Shown: positions 1 to 5,330 of the stretch, one piece after another
How positions within the stretch are numbered: position 1 is the stretch's first letter
Layout of the letters: each line of letters begins with the position of its first letter
Assembly: GCA_003695605.1 (NCBI GenBank)
Contig: RFIK01000037.1
Coordinates: 1 to 5,330, forward strand
From: Chlorobiota bacterium
Lineage (GTDB): Bacteria; Bacteroidota; Ignavibacteria; Kapaibacteriales; NICIL-2
Direction: 5' to 3'
Length of the DNA stretch: 5,330 nucleotides
The notes under the pieces: generated by a model
What the model saw: only the letters and a program-made list of their open reading frames with translations
What the model was told of the DNA's origin: nothing
Database searches by the model: none
Translations under genes and position numbers: made by a program

Positions 1-308
1 GACGGAAAGTGCCACAGAAACAACACCGCCGCTTCTTGCCACTGCGAGGAGCGGTAAGGGTGAAATGGTGCGGTAAGAGCGCACCGCACACGTGGTGACA
101 CGTGTGGCAGGGCAAACCCCACGCGGTGCAAGACCGAGCAGATGCGATCGTCCTGTGCGTGGCAGGCGCTCGTCGGGTAACCCGAGGAGCACGCATCGGG
201 TAGGTCGCGCAAGAGGCATGCAGCAATGCATCGCCCAAGGCACATGACTGCACCAGCATCCCTCCCATTACGGGAGAGTGCTGGACAGAATCCGGCTTAT
301 AGGGACGC
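1..308 (+). ncRNA. rnpB: RNase P RNA (bacterial type A), 5' end outside window
   Basis: This is the catalytic RNA of ribonuclease P, which removes 5' leaders from pre-tRNAs. It is recognised from conserved blocks in the expected order. AGTGCCACAGAAA at 8-20 and ACCGCC at 25-30 come first, then GGTAAGGGTGAAA near 52-65. The P12 hairpin (67-85) has the GGTAAGAG loop. P13 (87-94 with 99-106) is a perfect 8-bp stem capped by the GNRA loop GTGA. P14 (about 105-122) has a GGGCAAAC loop. P15 is GATGCG 141-146 with CGCATC 192-197, enclosing the hairpin at 169-189. GGGTAGGTCGC follows at 198-208. P18 is ATGCA-GCAA-TGCAT (218-231), and P19 is a long stem (253-284). The 3' core is ACAGAATCCGGCTTATA (285-301). 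The 5' third (P1-P6 5' strands, including the first P4 strand) lies off the left edge. The exact 3' end is uncertain by about 10 bases because the 5' partner of P1 is not visible. The gene is very likely intact and only cut by the window. Confidence 0.96.
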
Positions 309-345
309 TCGTCCATCGCTTTTCCACTTGCTCCTTGATTCAGCA

Positions 346-681
346 ATGCAACTACCCGACGATCCCATTCTCCGCGACTTAGCGCCCGAGTTTTGCGTCT
401 CGTGGCGCAATGACCTCAGCACAGTTCTACCAAACATCATCGCTGCGCATAATCAAAGCGAACTCTACCGCTTCGGTCATACGCTCAAAGGCTCTGCACG
501 GCAATTCGGATTTGCAGAGCTGGCAGACTGCGGCGCAGAATTGATGCAACATGCATCGCTCGGCGCGTGGGATGCGGTCCCCGATACCGTTGCTCGCATC
601 CATGTACTCATCGAATCGCTTGAATCATTTCTCCGCGCCAGTGGAATGACGATCCCGGACAGTAGTTCCACCAACGTGTAG
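346..681 (+). CDS. Stand-alone Hpt (histidine phosphotransfer) domain protein
   Basis: A 111-residue protein made essentially of one Hpt domain (about residues 10-100). Hpt domains are four-helix bundles that carry phosphate on a histidine between response-regulator receiver domains in multistep phosphorelays. The hallmark motif is visible as FGHTLKGSARQFGF (residues 43-56). H45 is the predicted phospho-acceptor and K48/G49 are the usual neighbours. The next helix, AELADCGAELMQHA, also fits the family. There is no signal peptide or membrane segment, so it should be cytoplasmic. The open frame continues upstream to an ATG at 226, but that stretch is RNase P RNA, so I start at the ATG at 346; an in-frame TTG at 328 is an alternative. 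No clear ribosome-binding site precedes it. The next gene starts 9 bases downstream on the same strand. No histidine kinase or receiver protein lies in the window, so its partners are unknown. Confidence 0.85.
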   Translation: MQLPDDPILRDLAPEFCVSWRNDLSTVLPNIIAAHNQSELYRFGHTLKGSARQFGFAELADCGAELMQHASLGAWDAVPDTVARIHVLIESLESFLRASGMTIPDSSSTNV

Positions 682-690
682 GTATCTCCG

Positions 691-1167
691 ATGCTACGAT
701 TGCTCATCGTGCTGGTATCGTGCAGCATTGCAGCAGGAGCACAGGTACGCGTCGCAGTACTCCCGATCAAAAATCTCGATGGGAACATGCACCTTTTGAC
801 GTACAGCTACGCCATTGCGGATAGCCTCCGCGGACTGCTCGAACGCCACGAGTTGCATGGCAAGCAATTTGTCGTTATCCCTGCCGATTCGATGGAGCAA
901 GCCTTGGCGGAATTCAATCTCGACCCAAGTTCGCCACAGTTTGAATCCGACCTCTGGCGTGCAATTGCAAAGCTCCACTGTAGGTACGCGATTACCGGCT
1001 CCTTTGAAATCACCGGCGGGCGGATGGTGCTCAATCTCTACGCGTATGACGTCGCCACCAAACTTGCAGATCAAACCCACGCTGCACGAAACCTCTTCAA
1101 GGCACCGGAGCAAATATTCGACGTGCTCCCTGCTGCTGTCAAACGGCTCGTTCCGGCGTTGAAGTAG
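691..1167 (+). CDS. Secreted TolB-N/FlgO-like protein of unknown function
   Basis: A 158-residue protein with a probable signal peptide: MLR, a hydrophobic run LLIVLVSCSIA, and a likely cut after AAGA (residue 17). It is therefore probably periplasmic or outer-membrane associated. L-V-S-C at residues 8-11 loosely resembles a lipobox, but it comes too early for a normal lipoprotein signal. The mature part starts with a strand and loop, VRVAVLPIKNLDG (19-31), then a helix with AIADSLRGLLERH (41-53), VVIPADSMEQAL (61-72), and the strand pair RYAITGSFEITGGRMVLNLY (98-117) followed by AYDVATKLAD. This order resembles the TolB N-terminal/FlgO/CsgG-like fold, in which a 'VAVLPF-N' strand and a 'TGS' strand pair recur. 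The assignment is by pattern only. A weak AGG at 680-682 precedes the ATG. The gene follows the Hpt gene after 9 bases, and its last 29 bases overlap the converging terC-family gene. No specific function can be given. Confidence 0.8.
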   Translation: MLRLLIVLVSCSIAAGAQVRVAVLPIKNLDGNMHLLTYSYAIADSLRGLLERHELHGKQFVVIPADSMEQALAEFNLDPSSPQFESDLWRAIAKLHCRYAITGSFEITGGRMVLNLYAYDVATKLADQTHAARNLFKAPEQIFDVLPAAVKRLVPALK

Positions 1168-1915
1168 CCTGCGCCTGCCCCATCCGTTGGCGAATCTTGC
1201 GCTGACGACGCATGTTGAGAAATTCAACACCCACCGAAAACGCCATCGCTGTATAGACGTACCCACGACTAACCTCGATGCCGACCCCATCGAGAACAAG
1301 CACAAAACCAACCAACAGCAGGAACGCCAACGCGAGCATAACAAGCGTCGGATGCTGCTGAAGGTAGCGGGCAATCGCATTACTGCTGGCAACCATCACG
1401 ATCATTGCCGCAACGTTGGCAGCGAGCATTACCGCAAGGTGTTGCGAGAGCCCTACTGCTGTAATCACTGAATCAAGCGAGAAAACAAGGTCGAGCAGGA
1501 CAATCTGCGTAATTGCCGACGAAAAGGATACAACGCGTTCGCTTTTCTGCTCGAGAACATCGAGTCCTTCAACGCGATGGTGGATTTCACGGGTTGCCTT
1601 TGCCAGCAAGAATAGTCCTCCGCCGAACAGTATCACATCCCGCCCACTGATCTCGTGCTCCATGATCGAAACAAGCGGTGCGGTCAGTCCTGCAATCCAC
1701 GTGATGCCGAGCAACAACGCAATGCGGAACACCAGCGCCAGCGATAGTCCCAGCCGACGCGCAAGCATGCGGCGAGAGTGTTGCACTCGCTCGGTCACAA
1801 TGCTGACGAAGATGATGTTGTCAATCCCAAGGACAATCTCAAGCGCAGTCAGGGTGAGAAAACCAACAAGGTGTTCAAGCGTGAGCATAGAGTAGAGCGT
1901 TTCGAAATGATACAT
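1139..1915 (-). CDS. TerC-family integral membrane protein (putative metal-ion exporter)
   Basis: A 258-residue polytopic membrane protein. The TerC signature is clear: TALEIVLGIDNIIFVSI (residues 23-39, with E26, D32 and N33) and the second half-repeat LLDLVFSLDSVITAVG (140-155, with D142 and D148). About seven hydrophobic segments fall near 12-40, 56-76, 92-107, 132-156, 160-180, 190-212 and 217-235. A charged cytoplasmic-type loop (108-129) and a basic/polar C-terminal tail (236-258) complete it. TerC-family members such as E. coli Alx are linked to manganese export. Others occur in tellurite-resistance loci, but no other ter genes are visible here. The start could be this ATG, which has AAGAAG directly before it, or an in-frame ATG at 1888 (residue 10), which gives a length closer to many homologues. 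It converges with the TolB/FlgO-like gene (29-base overlap) and diverges from speB. Family assignment is firm; the transported ion is inferred. Confidence 0.94.
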   Translation of the reverse strand: MYHFETLYSMLTLEHLVGFLTLTALEIVLGIDNIIFVSIVTERVQHSRRMLARRLGLSLALVFRIALLLGITWIAGLTAPLVSIMEHEISGRDVILFGGGLFLLAKATREIHHRVEGLDVLEQKSERVVSFSSAITQIVLLDLVFSLDSVITAVGLSQHLAVMLAANVAAMIVMVASSNAIARYLQQHPTLVMLALAFLLLVGFVLVLDGVGIEVSRGYVYTAMAFSVGVEFLNMRRQRKIRQRMGQAQATSTPERAV

Positions 1916-1978
1916 CTTCTTGCAGACCGAAGTGGCAGTATTTTCGCACCGCCTGATGGTGACCTTGGAACGAACGAT
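1916..1978. promoter_or_regulatory. Divergent intergenic region between terC-family gene and speB
   Basis: These 63 bases (about 90 if the terC-family gene starts at 1888) separate two divergent genes, so promoters for both must lie here or within the gene starts. The only candidate I can point to is TATTTTCG at 1939-1946 on the + strand. It partly resembles the Bacteroidota -7 element TAnnTTTG, with a TTG at 1920-1922 at a poor distance. No clear sigma-70 pair, operator palindrome, riboswitch or Shine-Dalgarno sequence is visible. The function follows from gene layout, not from a strong motif. Confidence 0.35.
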
Positions 1979-2914
1979 ATGCTCTCCTATTTGCCTGCCA
2001 CGGAAAACTTCTTAGGCATACCACCGGAGAAGAGTACTGACACTGCCGCAATCGCCATCCAACCAATTCCACTGGAACGAACGACAAGCTATGGCAAAGG
2101 CACTAAAGATGGGCCACGCGAAATTCTTCGCGCAAGCCACTACGTGGAATTCTACGATGATGAATTCGACCGCGAGTTGTGCTTCGAGCGTGGAATTGCT
2201 ACCCTCGAACCACTCCCACTGAAAAAGCTTCCCATCGAGGAAGCACTCGCCCTCGTCGAGGCGCGTGCATCGGCAATCCTTCAGGCAGGCAAGTTCTGCG
2301 TCGGCCTCGGCGGCGAGCACTCGATGACAGCGCCGCTTGTCCGTGCACACGCGCAGAAGGTTCCAGACCTGACCATTCTCCAGTTCGACGCACACGCTGA
2401 CCTACGAATCGAGTACGACGGAACACCATACTCCCATGCCTGTGTGATGGCACGTATCGCAGAATTTGTCGAACCATCGCGCATCACGCAAGTCGGTATC
2501 CGCGCACTCTCGAAGGAGGAAGCTGCGTTCATTCGATCGGCGGGAGTGCGTACCTTCTACGCCTATGCGATACGCCGTGGCGATGCGCAGTGGATGGACC
2601 GCGTTCTCGAAGGATTGAGTGAGCACGTGTACATCACATTCGATGTTGACGCGCTCGATCCGAGCATCATGCCAGCGACGGGGACACCTGAACCGGAAGG
2701 ACTCAGTTACTCCGAATGCATCGCAATCGTAACACGACTCGTTGAGTCGGGGCGACGCATCGTCGGGTTCGACGTCGTCGAGCTTGCGCCAATCAAAAAA
2801 CTTCACCACCCGAACCTAACCGCTGCACGGCTGGTGTACAAACTTCTCAATCTTGCCTTTGCTCATGACCGTTCACGAAAGCGAGCTCCGCGCACTCGTC
2901 GAGTCGCTCGATAG
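1979..2914 (+). CDS. speB: Agmatinase (agmatine ureohydrolase), arginase/ureohydrolase family
   Basis: A 311-residue cytoplasmic enzyme that hydrolyses agmatine to putrescine and urea using a binuclear Mn2+ centre. All ureohydrolase metal motifs are present: GLGGEHS (109-115, H114), FDAHADLR (136-143, D137/H139/D141) and FDVDALDPS (221-229, D222/D224). The segment GTPEPEGLSY (235-244) is the agmatinase form and favours agmatinase over arginase; related guanidino-hydrolases cannot be excluded. The substrate-loop region PLERTTSYGKGTKDGPREIL is also typical. I chose the ATG at 1979 because MLSYLPATENFLGIPPE matches how these proteins begin. The open frame runs further upstream (ATG at 1907, and beyond through the terC-family gene), but that part looks non-homologous. 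The C-terminus carries an unusual basic tail (residues 297-311, seven Arg and one Lys) that is read across the start of dapD. It is the first gene of a probable operon with dapD; no Shine-Dalgarno sequence is evident. Confidence 0.93.
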   Translation: MLSYLPATENFLGIPPEKSTDTAAIAIQPIPLERTTSYGKGTKDGPREILRASHYVEFYDDEFDRELCFERGIATLEPLPLKKLPIEEALALVEARASAILQAGKFCVGLGGEHSMTAPLVRAHAQKVPDLTILQFDAHADLRIEYDGTPYSHACVMARIAEFVEPSRITQVGIRALSKEEAAFIRSAGVRTFYAYAIRRGDAQWMDRVLEGLSEHVYITFDVDALDPSIMPATGTPEPEGLSYSECIAIVTRLVESGRRIVGFDVVELAPIKKLHHPNLTAARLVYKLLNLAFAHDRSRKRAPRTRRVAR

Positions 2915-3713
2915 CCAACCACTGGTACCTCAGAGAGGAACCATCGAGGAATTCGCAGAGCAATTCTTATCTGCGCTTGAGAACGGTTCCATTCGGGCTG
3001 CCTCGCCGGAAAATGGCCGCTGGGTCGTCCACGGATGGGTCAAGCGTGGAATCTTGCTTCTGTTCCGCTATGGCGTCCTAGCGCCGATTCCCCACGGTGG
3101 CGAAACGTTTTTCGATAAGCACACACTTCCACCACGGACGCTCTCACTCGACGATCGTGTTCGGCTTGTTCCCGGTGGCTCGGCGATTCGACGCGGGGCA
3201 TATGTTGCGCCCGGTGTCATCTGCATGCCGCCGATGTACATCAACGTTGGCGCGTACGTCGGCGAAGGCACGATGGTAGATTCGCATGCGCTCATCGGAA
3301 CCTGCGCTCAAATTGGAGCTCGCGTTCACATCAGCGCTGCAGCACAGATTGGTGGCGTTCTCGAACCCACCCAATCCCAGCCAGTCATCATCGAAGACGA
3401 TGCATTCATCGGCGGTAACGTCGGTATCTACGAGGGTGTGCTCGTCCGCCGCCGAGCGGTCATCGGTGCTGGTGTGATGCTCACCGCGTCGGTTCCCGTC
3501 TACGACCTGGTCCACGAACGGATTCTCCGTGCGACAGATTCCCACCCGCTGGAAATCCCCGTAGGTGCGGTCGTCGTTCCTGGCACCAGACGGCTGGGCA
3601 ATTCGTCCTTTTGCCTCGAGCATGGCCTTCAGGCGTCATGTGCTCTCATCGTCAAGTACCGCGATGAGCGAACCGATGTGAAAACCGCGCTTGAGGCTAC
3701 TCTCCGATTGTAG
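2865..3713 (+). CDS. dapD: 2,3,4,5-tetrahydropyridine-2,6-dicarboxylate N-succinyltransferase
   Basis: A 282-residue cytoplasmic enzyme, normally trimeric. It transfers succinyl from succinyl-CoA to tetrahydrodipicolinate in the succinylase route to meso-diaminopimelate and lysine. The N-terminal helical domain (about 1-100) includes WVVHGWVKRGILLLFR (53-68), which is typical of DapD. A left-handed beta-helix of hexapeptide repeats follows (about 105-245), with the signature YINVGAYVGEGTMVDSHA (125-142) and then IGTCAQIGARVHISAAAQIGG (144-164). IIEDDAFIGGNVGIYEGVLV (175-194) completes the core. D139 and E190 sit where the family has its conserved acidic active-site residues. The length is close to the family's usual 270-285. 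I start at the ATG at 2865; a TTG at 2853 would add four residues. The start lies 50 bases inside speB in another frame, so translation may be coupled. No Shine-Dalgarno sequence is evident. Other dap genes are not in the window. Confidence 0.95.
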   Translation: MTVHESELRALVESLDSQPLVPQRGTIEEFAEQFLSALENGSIRAASPENGRWVVHGWVKRGILLLFRYGVLAPIPHGGETFFDKHTLPPRTLSLDDRVRLVPGGSAIRRGAYVAPGVICMPPMYINVGAYVGEGTMVDSHALIGTCAQIGARVHISAAAQIGGVLEPTQSQPVIIEDDAFIGGNVGIYEGVLVRRRAVIGAGVMLTASVPVYDLVHERILRATDSHPLEIPVGAVVVPGTRRLGNSSFCLEHGLQASCALIVKYRDERTDVKTALEATLRL

Positions 3714-3734
3714 GTCACCCTCGACAGATTCTCC

Positions 3735-3932
3735 ATGTCCTTGCACAGCAACATTGCGAAAGTCCGACGGTACGTACCACTGGCCCATTATGCAACCGCA
3801 GCCGTCATGCTCGTTGCTGCATTCGCTGGAGGCGACAGCGTCGAGCTATGGTTCCTCCTCGCTGCACTACTGTCAGCTCTTGCGGGTGTTGGGTTCTATG
3901 CTTTCATGCGGCATGTCGAACGGAAGCTCTAA
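3735..3932 (+). CDS. Small two-helix membrane protein, unknown function
   Basis: A 65-residue protein I do not recognise. A short basic N-terminus (AKVRRYVPLAHY, residues 8-19) leads into a hydrophobic helix (about 17-31, TAAVMLVAAFAGG). A short acidic turn (DSVE, 34-37) is followed by a second helix (about 38-57, LWFLLAALLSALAGVGFYAF). The protein ends in a charged tail, MRHVERKL. The charges predict a hairpin with both ends in the cytoplasm. It sits 21 bases after dapD and 6 bases before the Memo gene, all on one strand, which supports it as a real operon member. A second frame also reads through this stretch (3691-3942), but it starts inside dapD and lacks coherent character. The start ATG at 3735 is the first in frame, without a Shine-Dalgarno sequence. 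Coding status is probable; function is unknown. Confidence 0.68.
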   Translation: MSLHSNIAKVRRYVPLAHYATAAVMLVAAFAGGDSVELWFLLAALLSALAGVGFYAFMRHVERKL

Positions 3933-3938
3933 CCTGCT

Positions 3939-5129
3939 GTGAATCTCCCCGAGCGTCCAGCGCTCCGCCAAGAACTCCAGGTCGTCTTCGATCGTAGCCG
4001 TGATGTGATCCGATTCGAAGATCCATATGGCTACGTTCGTTCAGACCTCGAGTTCGAGACTGAGTTCTCCGCGTTGCTTGAATTGCTCGATGGTACTGTG
4101 ACCATTGCTGAACTGCTTGAGCACATTCGTACGCGATTTGATCGAAACTTTCGTGCATCGCAGTTCCGCCGCCTTCTGCAATGGCTCGACGAAGAGCTTT
4201 TGCTCGACAGTCCGCTCTTTGCACGTGCTCGGCAGTTCCTGGAAGCAGACGCCATCGAAGCAGTGTGCGCTGGAAGCGTCTATCCCGCCGAGCCTTCTGC
4301 ACTGCATGAGTACTTGGAACGGATTCTCCAATCAGTGCCGGCACGCGCATACCCACAGAACGCACGCGCAGCATTCATCCCACACATAGACTTCCGCGTC
4401 GCCGGTGAGCACTACGCCTATCCGTTCAATGCACTGCGGCAGGCAGAGTTCGATTTGATCGTGCACATCGGCACCTCGCACTACGGCTGGCAAGACCGCT
4501 TCCTGCTGACCACGAAAGATTTCGTCACACCGCTTGGACGAATCAAGACCGATCGGGAGCTGGTCGAAGCACTGCGGCAAGAAGTGGGCCTGCCTTTGAC
4601 GCGCAACGACATTGCCTACCAACCCGAACATGCACTGGAACTCCATCACGTTTTCATCCAACACTTGTTTCCCGATCGGGACTACACTGTCTTGCCGGTG
4701 CTGGTGACCTCGTTCCATGATTTTGTCCATCGCTCGACACATCCATCTACTGATGCGAAAGTTGCTGCATTTTGCCGTGCGTTGAGGGTGGTCATCCAAA
4801 GGAGCGGACGGCGTCCGCTCATCCTCGTCAGCGGCGACTTAGCGCACATCGGCCGGCGCTTCGGTGATGAGTGGGATGCCGCGCCGATGCTCGATCAGCT
4901 CCGCGCTGAAGATTACGATGTGCTCGATGCAATCGCACGGGGCAGTAGCAATCGGCTCTTTACCACGATTGCGCGGAGCGGTGACGCTCGCCGCATTTGC
5001 GGATTCCCTCCGGCGATGACATTCCTGGAAGCCTTCGATCCTGGCGAAGGGGTGATGCTTGATTACGGGCAGTGGAACGATCTTCCAACTAAATCCGCGG
5101 TGAGCTTCGGTAGCGTTGTCTGGTATTAG
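3939..5129 (+). CDS. Memo-family (AmmeMemoRadiSam protein B-like) protein with extra N-terminal domain
   Basis: A 396-residue predicted cytoplasmic protein. Residues about 105-396 form a Memo domain, which shares the fold of class III extradiol dioxygenases. The expected metal-site residues are visible: H149 in FIPHIDF, H181 in HIGTSHYG, H303 in SGDLAHIG and C354 in RICGFPP. The QPEHALELHHVF segment (228-239) corresponds to the conserved 'EHSLE' region. The first 95 or so residues are a separate alpha-helical region ending in RLLQWLDEELLLDSPLF. It includes an LLDGTVTIAELLEHIRTRF stretch that reads like a winged-helix or PqqD-like fold. Longer bacterial Memo proteins carry similar extensions, to my recollection. 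The start is GTG at 3939, 6 bases after the small membrane protein; no other start gives the full N-terminal domain. Memo genes often accompany AMMECR1 and radical-SAM genes, but neither is present here. The activity of bacterial Memo proteins is not settled, so I assign family only. Confidence 0.9.
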   Translation: MNLPERPALRQELQVVFDRSRDVIRFEDPYGYVRSDLEFETEFSALLELLDGTVTIAELLEHIRTRFDRNFRASQFRRLLQWLDEELLLDSPLFARARQFLEADAIEAVCAGSVYPAEPSALHEYLERILQSVPARAYPQNARAAFIPHIDFRVAGEHYAYPFNALRQAEFDLIVHIGTSHYGWQDRFLLTTKDFVTPLGRIKTDRELVEALRQEVGLPLTRNDIAYQPEHALELHHVFIQHLFPDRDYTVLPVLVTSFHDFVHRSTHPSTDAKVAAFCRALRVVIQRSGRRPLILVSGDLAHIGRRFGDEWDAAPMLDQLRAEDYDVLDAIARGSSNRLFTTIARSGDARRICGFPPAMTFLEAFDPGEGVMLDYGQWNDLPTKSAVSFGSVVWY

Positions 5130-5329
5130 GTGCCCTCGTCCATGTCCTCCTCGAAGCGTTTCCCTCGAAGAAGTGAACCGAGCATGTCTTTATAGGCAAC
5201 GCCAGCGATGCGCTCTTCTTTGGCGATTTTGGAGCAGTTGTGGAGCGCTTCAAGCACGAACTCCATCGCCACCGCGCAGACGGCACGATCATCGGTGTCA
5301 GGTGCGATATACGTTCGTGCAATCGCTTC
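5126..5329 (-). CDS. C-terminal fragment of a converging gene, possibly magnesium-chelatase-like AAA+ protein
   Basis: An open frame enters from the right edge and ends at a TAA (complement of 5126-5128), giving 67 residues; the N-terminal part lies outside the window. The sequence EAIARTYIAPDTDDRAVCAV leads into an amphipathic helix, MEFVLEALHNCSKIAKEE (22-39). Then come a short YKDMLGSLLRGKRF segment and an acidic end, EEDMDEGT. The pattern 'EFVLEALH--xK--K' followed by a short C-terminal helix resembles the end of ChlI/BchI-like magnesium-chelatase AAA+ proteins. This is recall of a pattern, not a verified match. The composition looks like a real protein and no rival frame is convincing. 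The stop interlocks with the Memo stop on the opposite strand (4-base overlap), with no room for a terminator between them. Confidence 0.6.
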   Translation of the reverse strand, partial: EAIARTYIAPDTDDRAVCAVAMEFVLEALHNCSKIAKEERIAGVAYKDMLGSLLRGKRFEEDMDEGT

Positions 5330-5330
5330 A

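Noticed and set aside
303..323. Possible rnpB terminator: GGAC-GCTC-GTCC hairpin followed by TTTT at 320-323
   Set aside because: The stem is only 4-5 bp, the T run is short and not adjacent, and the first strand may belong to the P1 helix of the RNA itself.
226..345. N-terminal extension of the Hpt open frame starting at ATG 226
   Set aside because: Bases 226-301 are the conserved 3' part of RNase P RNA (L18, P19 and ACAGAATCCGGCTTATA). The translated stretch shows no Hpt-like character.
694..1392. Long minus-strand open frame opposite the TolB/FlgO-like gene and the end of the terC-family gene
   Set aside because: Its translation is low-complexity in character, rich in Arg, Cys and Ser, and matches no fold I recognise. 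It is a shadow of two well-supported genes.
1778..1978. Long N-terminal extension of agmatinase (ATG 1778 or 1907)
   Set aside because: Most of it is antisense to the terC-family gene and has no family resemblance, whereas the protein from 1979 begins like known agmatinases.
3691..3942. Alternative + strand open frame over the small membrane protein
   Set aside because: It begins inside dapD and its product is Ser/Cys-rich without clear domains. The 3735 frame gives two clean membrane helices and better operon spacing.
3904..4374. Minus-strand open frame opposite the start of the Memo gene
   Set aside because: It is an Arg-rich shadow frame. The + strand frame carries a continuous protein with conserved Memo residues.
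5089..5322. Minus-strand open frame with a Ser/Arg-rich product at the right edge
   Set aside because: A different minus-strand frame (5126-5329) over the same bases gives a more protein-like sequence that ends at the interlocked stop and stays open to the edge.
1..5330. Mobile element, CRISPR, toxin-antitoxin, defence system or tRNA gene
   Set aside because: I saw no terminal inverted repeats, direct-repeat arrays, transposase or integrase motifs, or tRNA cloverleaf, and composition looks uniform by eye.

Overview
The window is an ordinary, tightly packed stretch of bacterial chromosome, about 55% G+C by eye. I see no transposase, phage gene, CRISPR array or defence island. The best taxonomic hint is a Bacteroidota/Chlorobi-type lineage, for example the Ignavibacteria-Kapabacteria side. 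It rests on near-absence of Shine-Dalgarno sequences, the style of the agmatinase N-terminus, and a TolB/FlgO-like secreted protein. This is inference and low confidence; no rRNA or marker tree is possible here.

Left part (1-1167, + strand): the window opens inside the gene for the RNA component of RNase P (bacterial type A). Its 5' third lies off the left edge. About 40 bases after the RNA comes a small stand-alone histidine phosphotransfer (Hpt) protein. Nine bases later is a secreted protein with a TolB-N/FlgO-like fold. The two proteins could be one transcription unit.

Middle (1139-1978): a TerC-family membrane protein lies on the minus strand. It converges on the secreted protein with a 29-base overlap and diverges from the gene to its right. 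The only clear intergenic control region for protein genes is about 1916-1978.

Right part (1979-5129, + strand): a probable operon of agmatinase (speB), tetrahydrodipicolinate N-succinyltransferase (dapD), a 65-residue two-helix membrane protein, and a Memo-family protein with an extra N-terminal domain. speB and dapD overlap by 50 bases; the remaining gaps are 21 and 6 bases. Agmatinase releases urea and putrescine from agmatine, and DapD is the succinylase step of lysine/diaminopimelate synthesis. Both are amino-acid/polyamine metabolism but share no reaction. The Memo protein's role is unknown, and its usual AMMECR1 and radical-SAM partners are absent here.

Right edge (5126-5329, minus strand): the C-terminal 67 codons of a converging gene, possibly a magnesium-chelatase-like AAA+ protein. 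Its stop codon interlocks with the Memo stop.

No convincing previously undescribed system is present. The most interesting points are the speB/dapD overlap with its basic tail, the two-domain Memo protein beside an uncharacterised small membrane protein, and the orphan Hpt protein next to rnpB.
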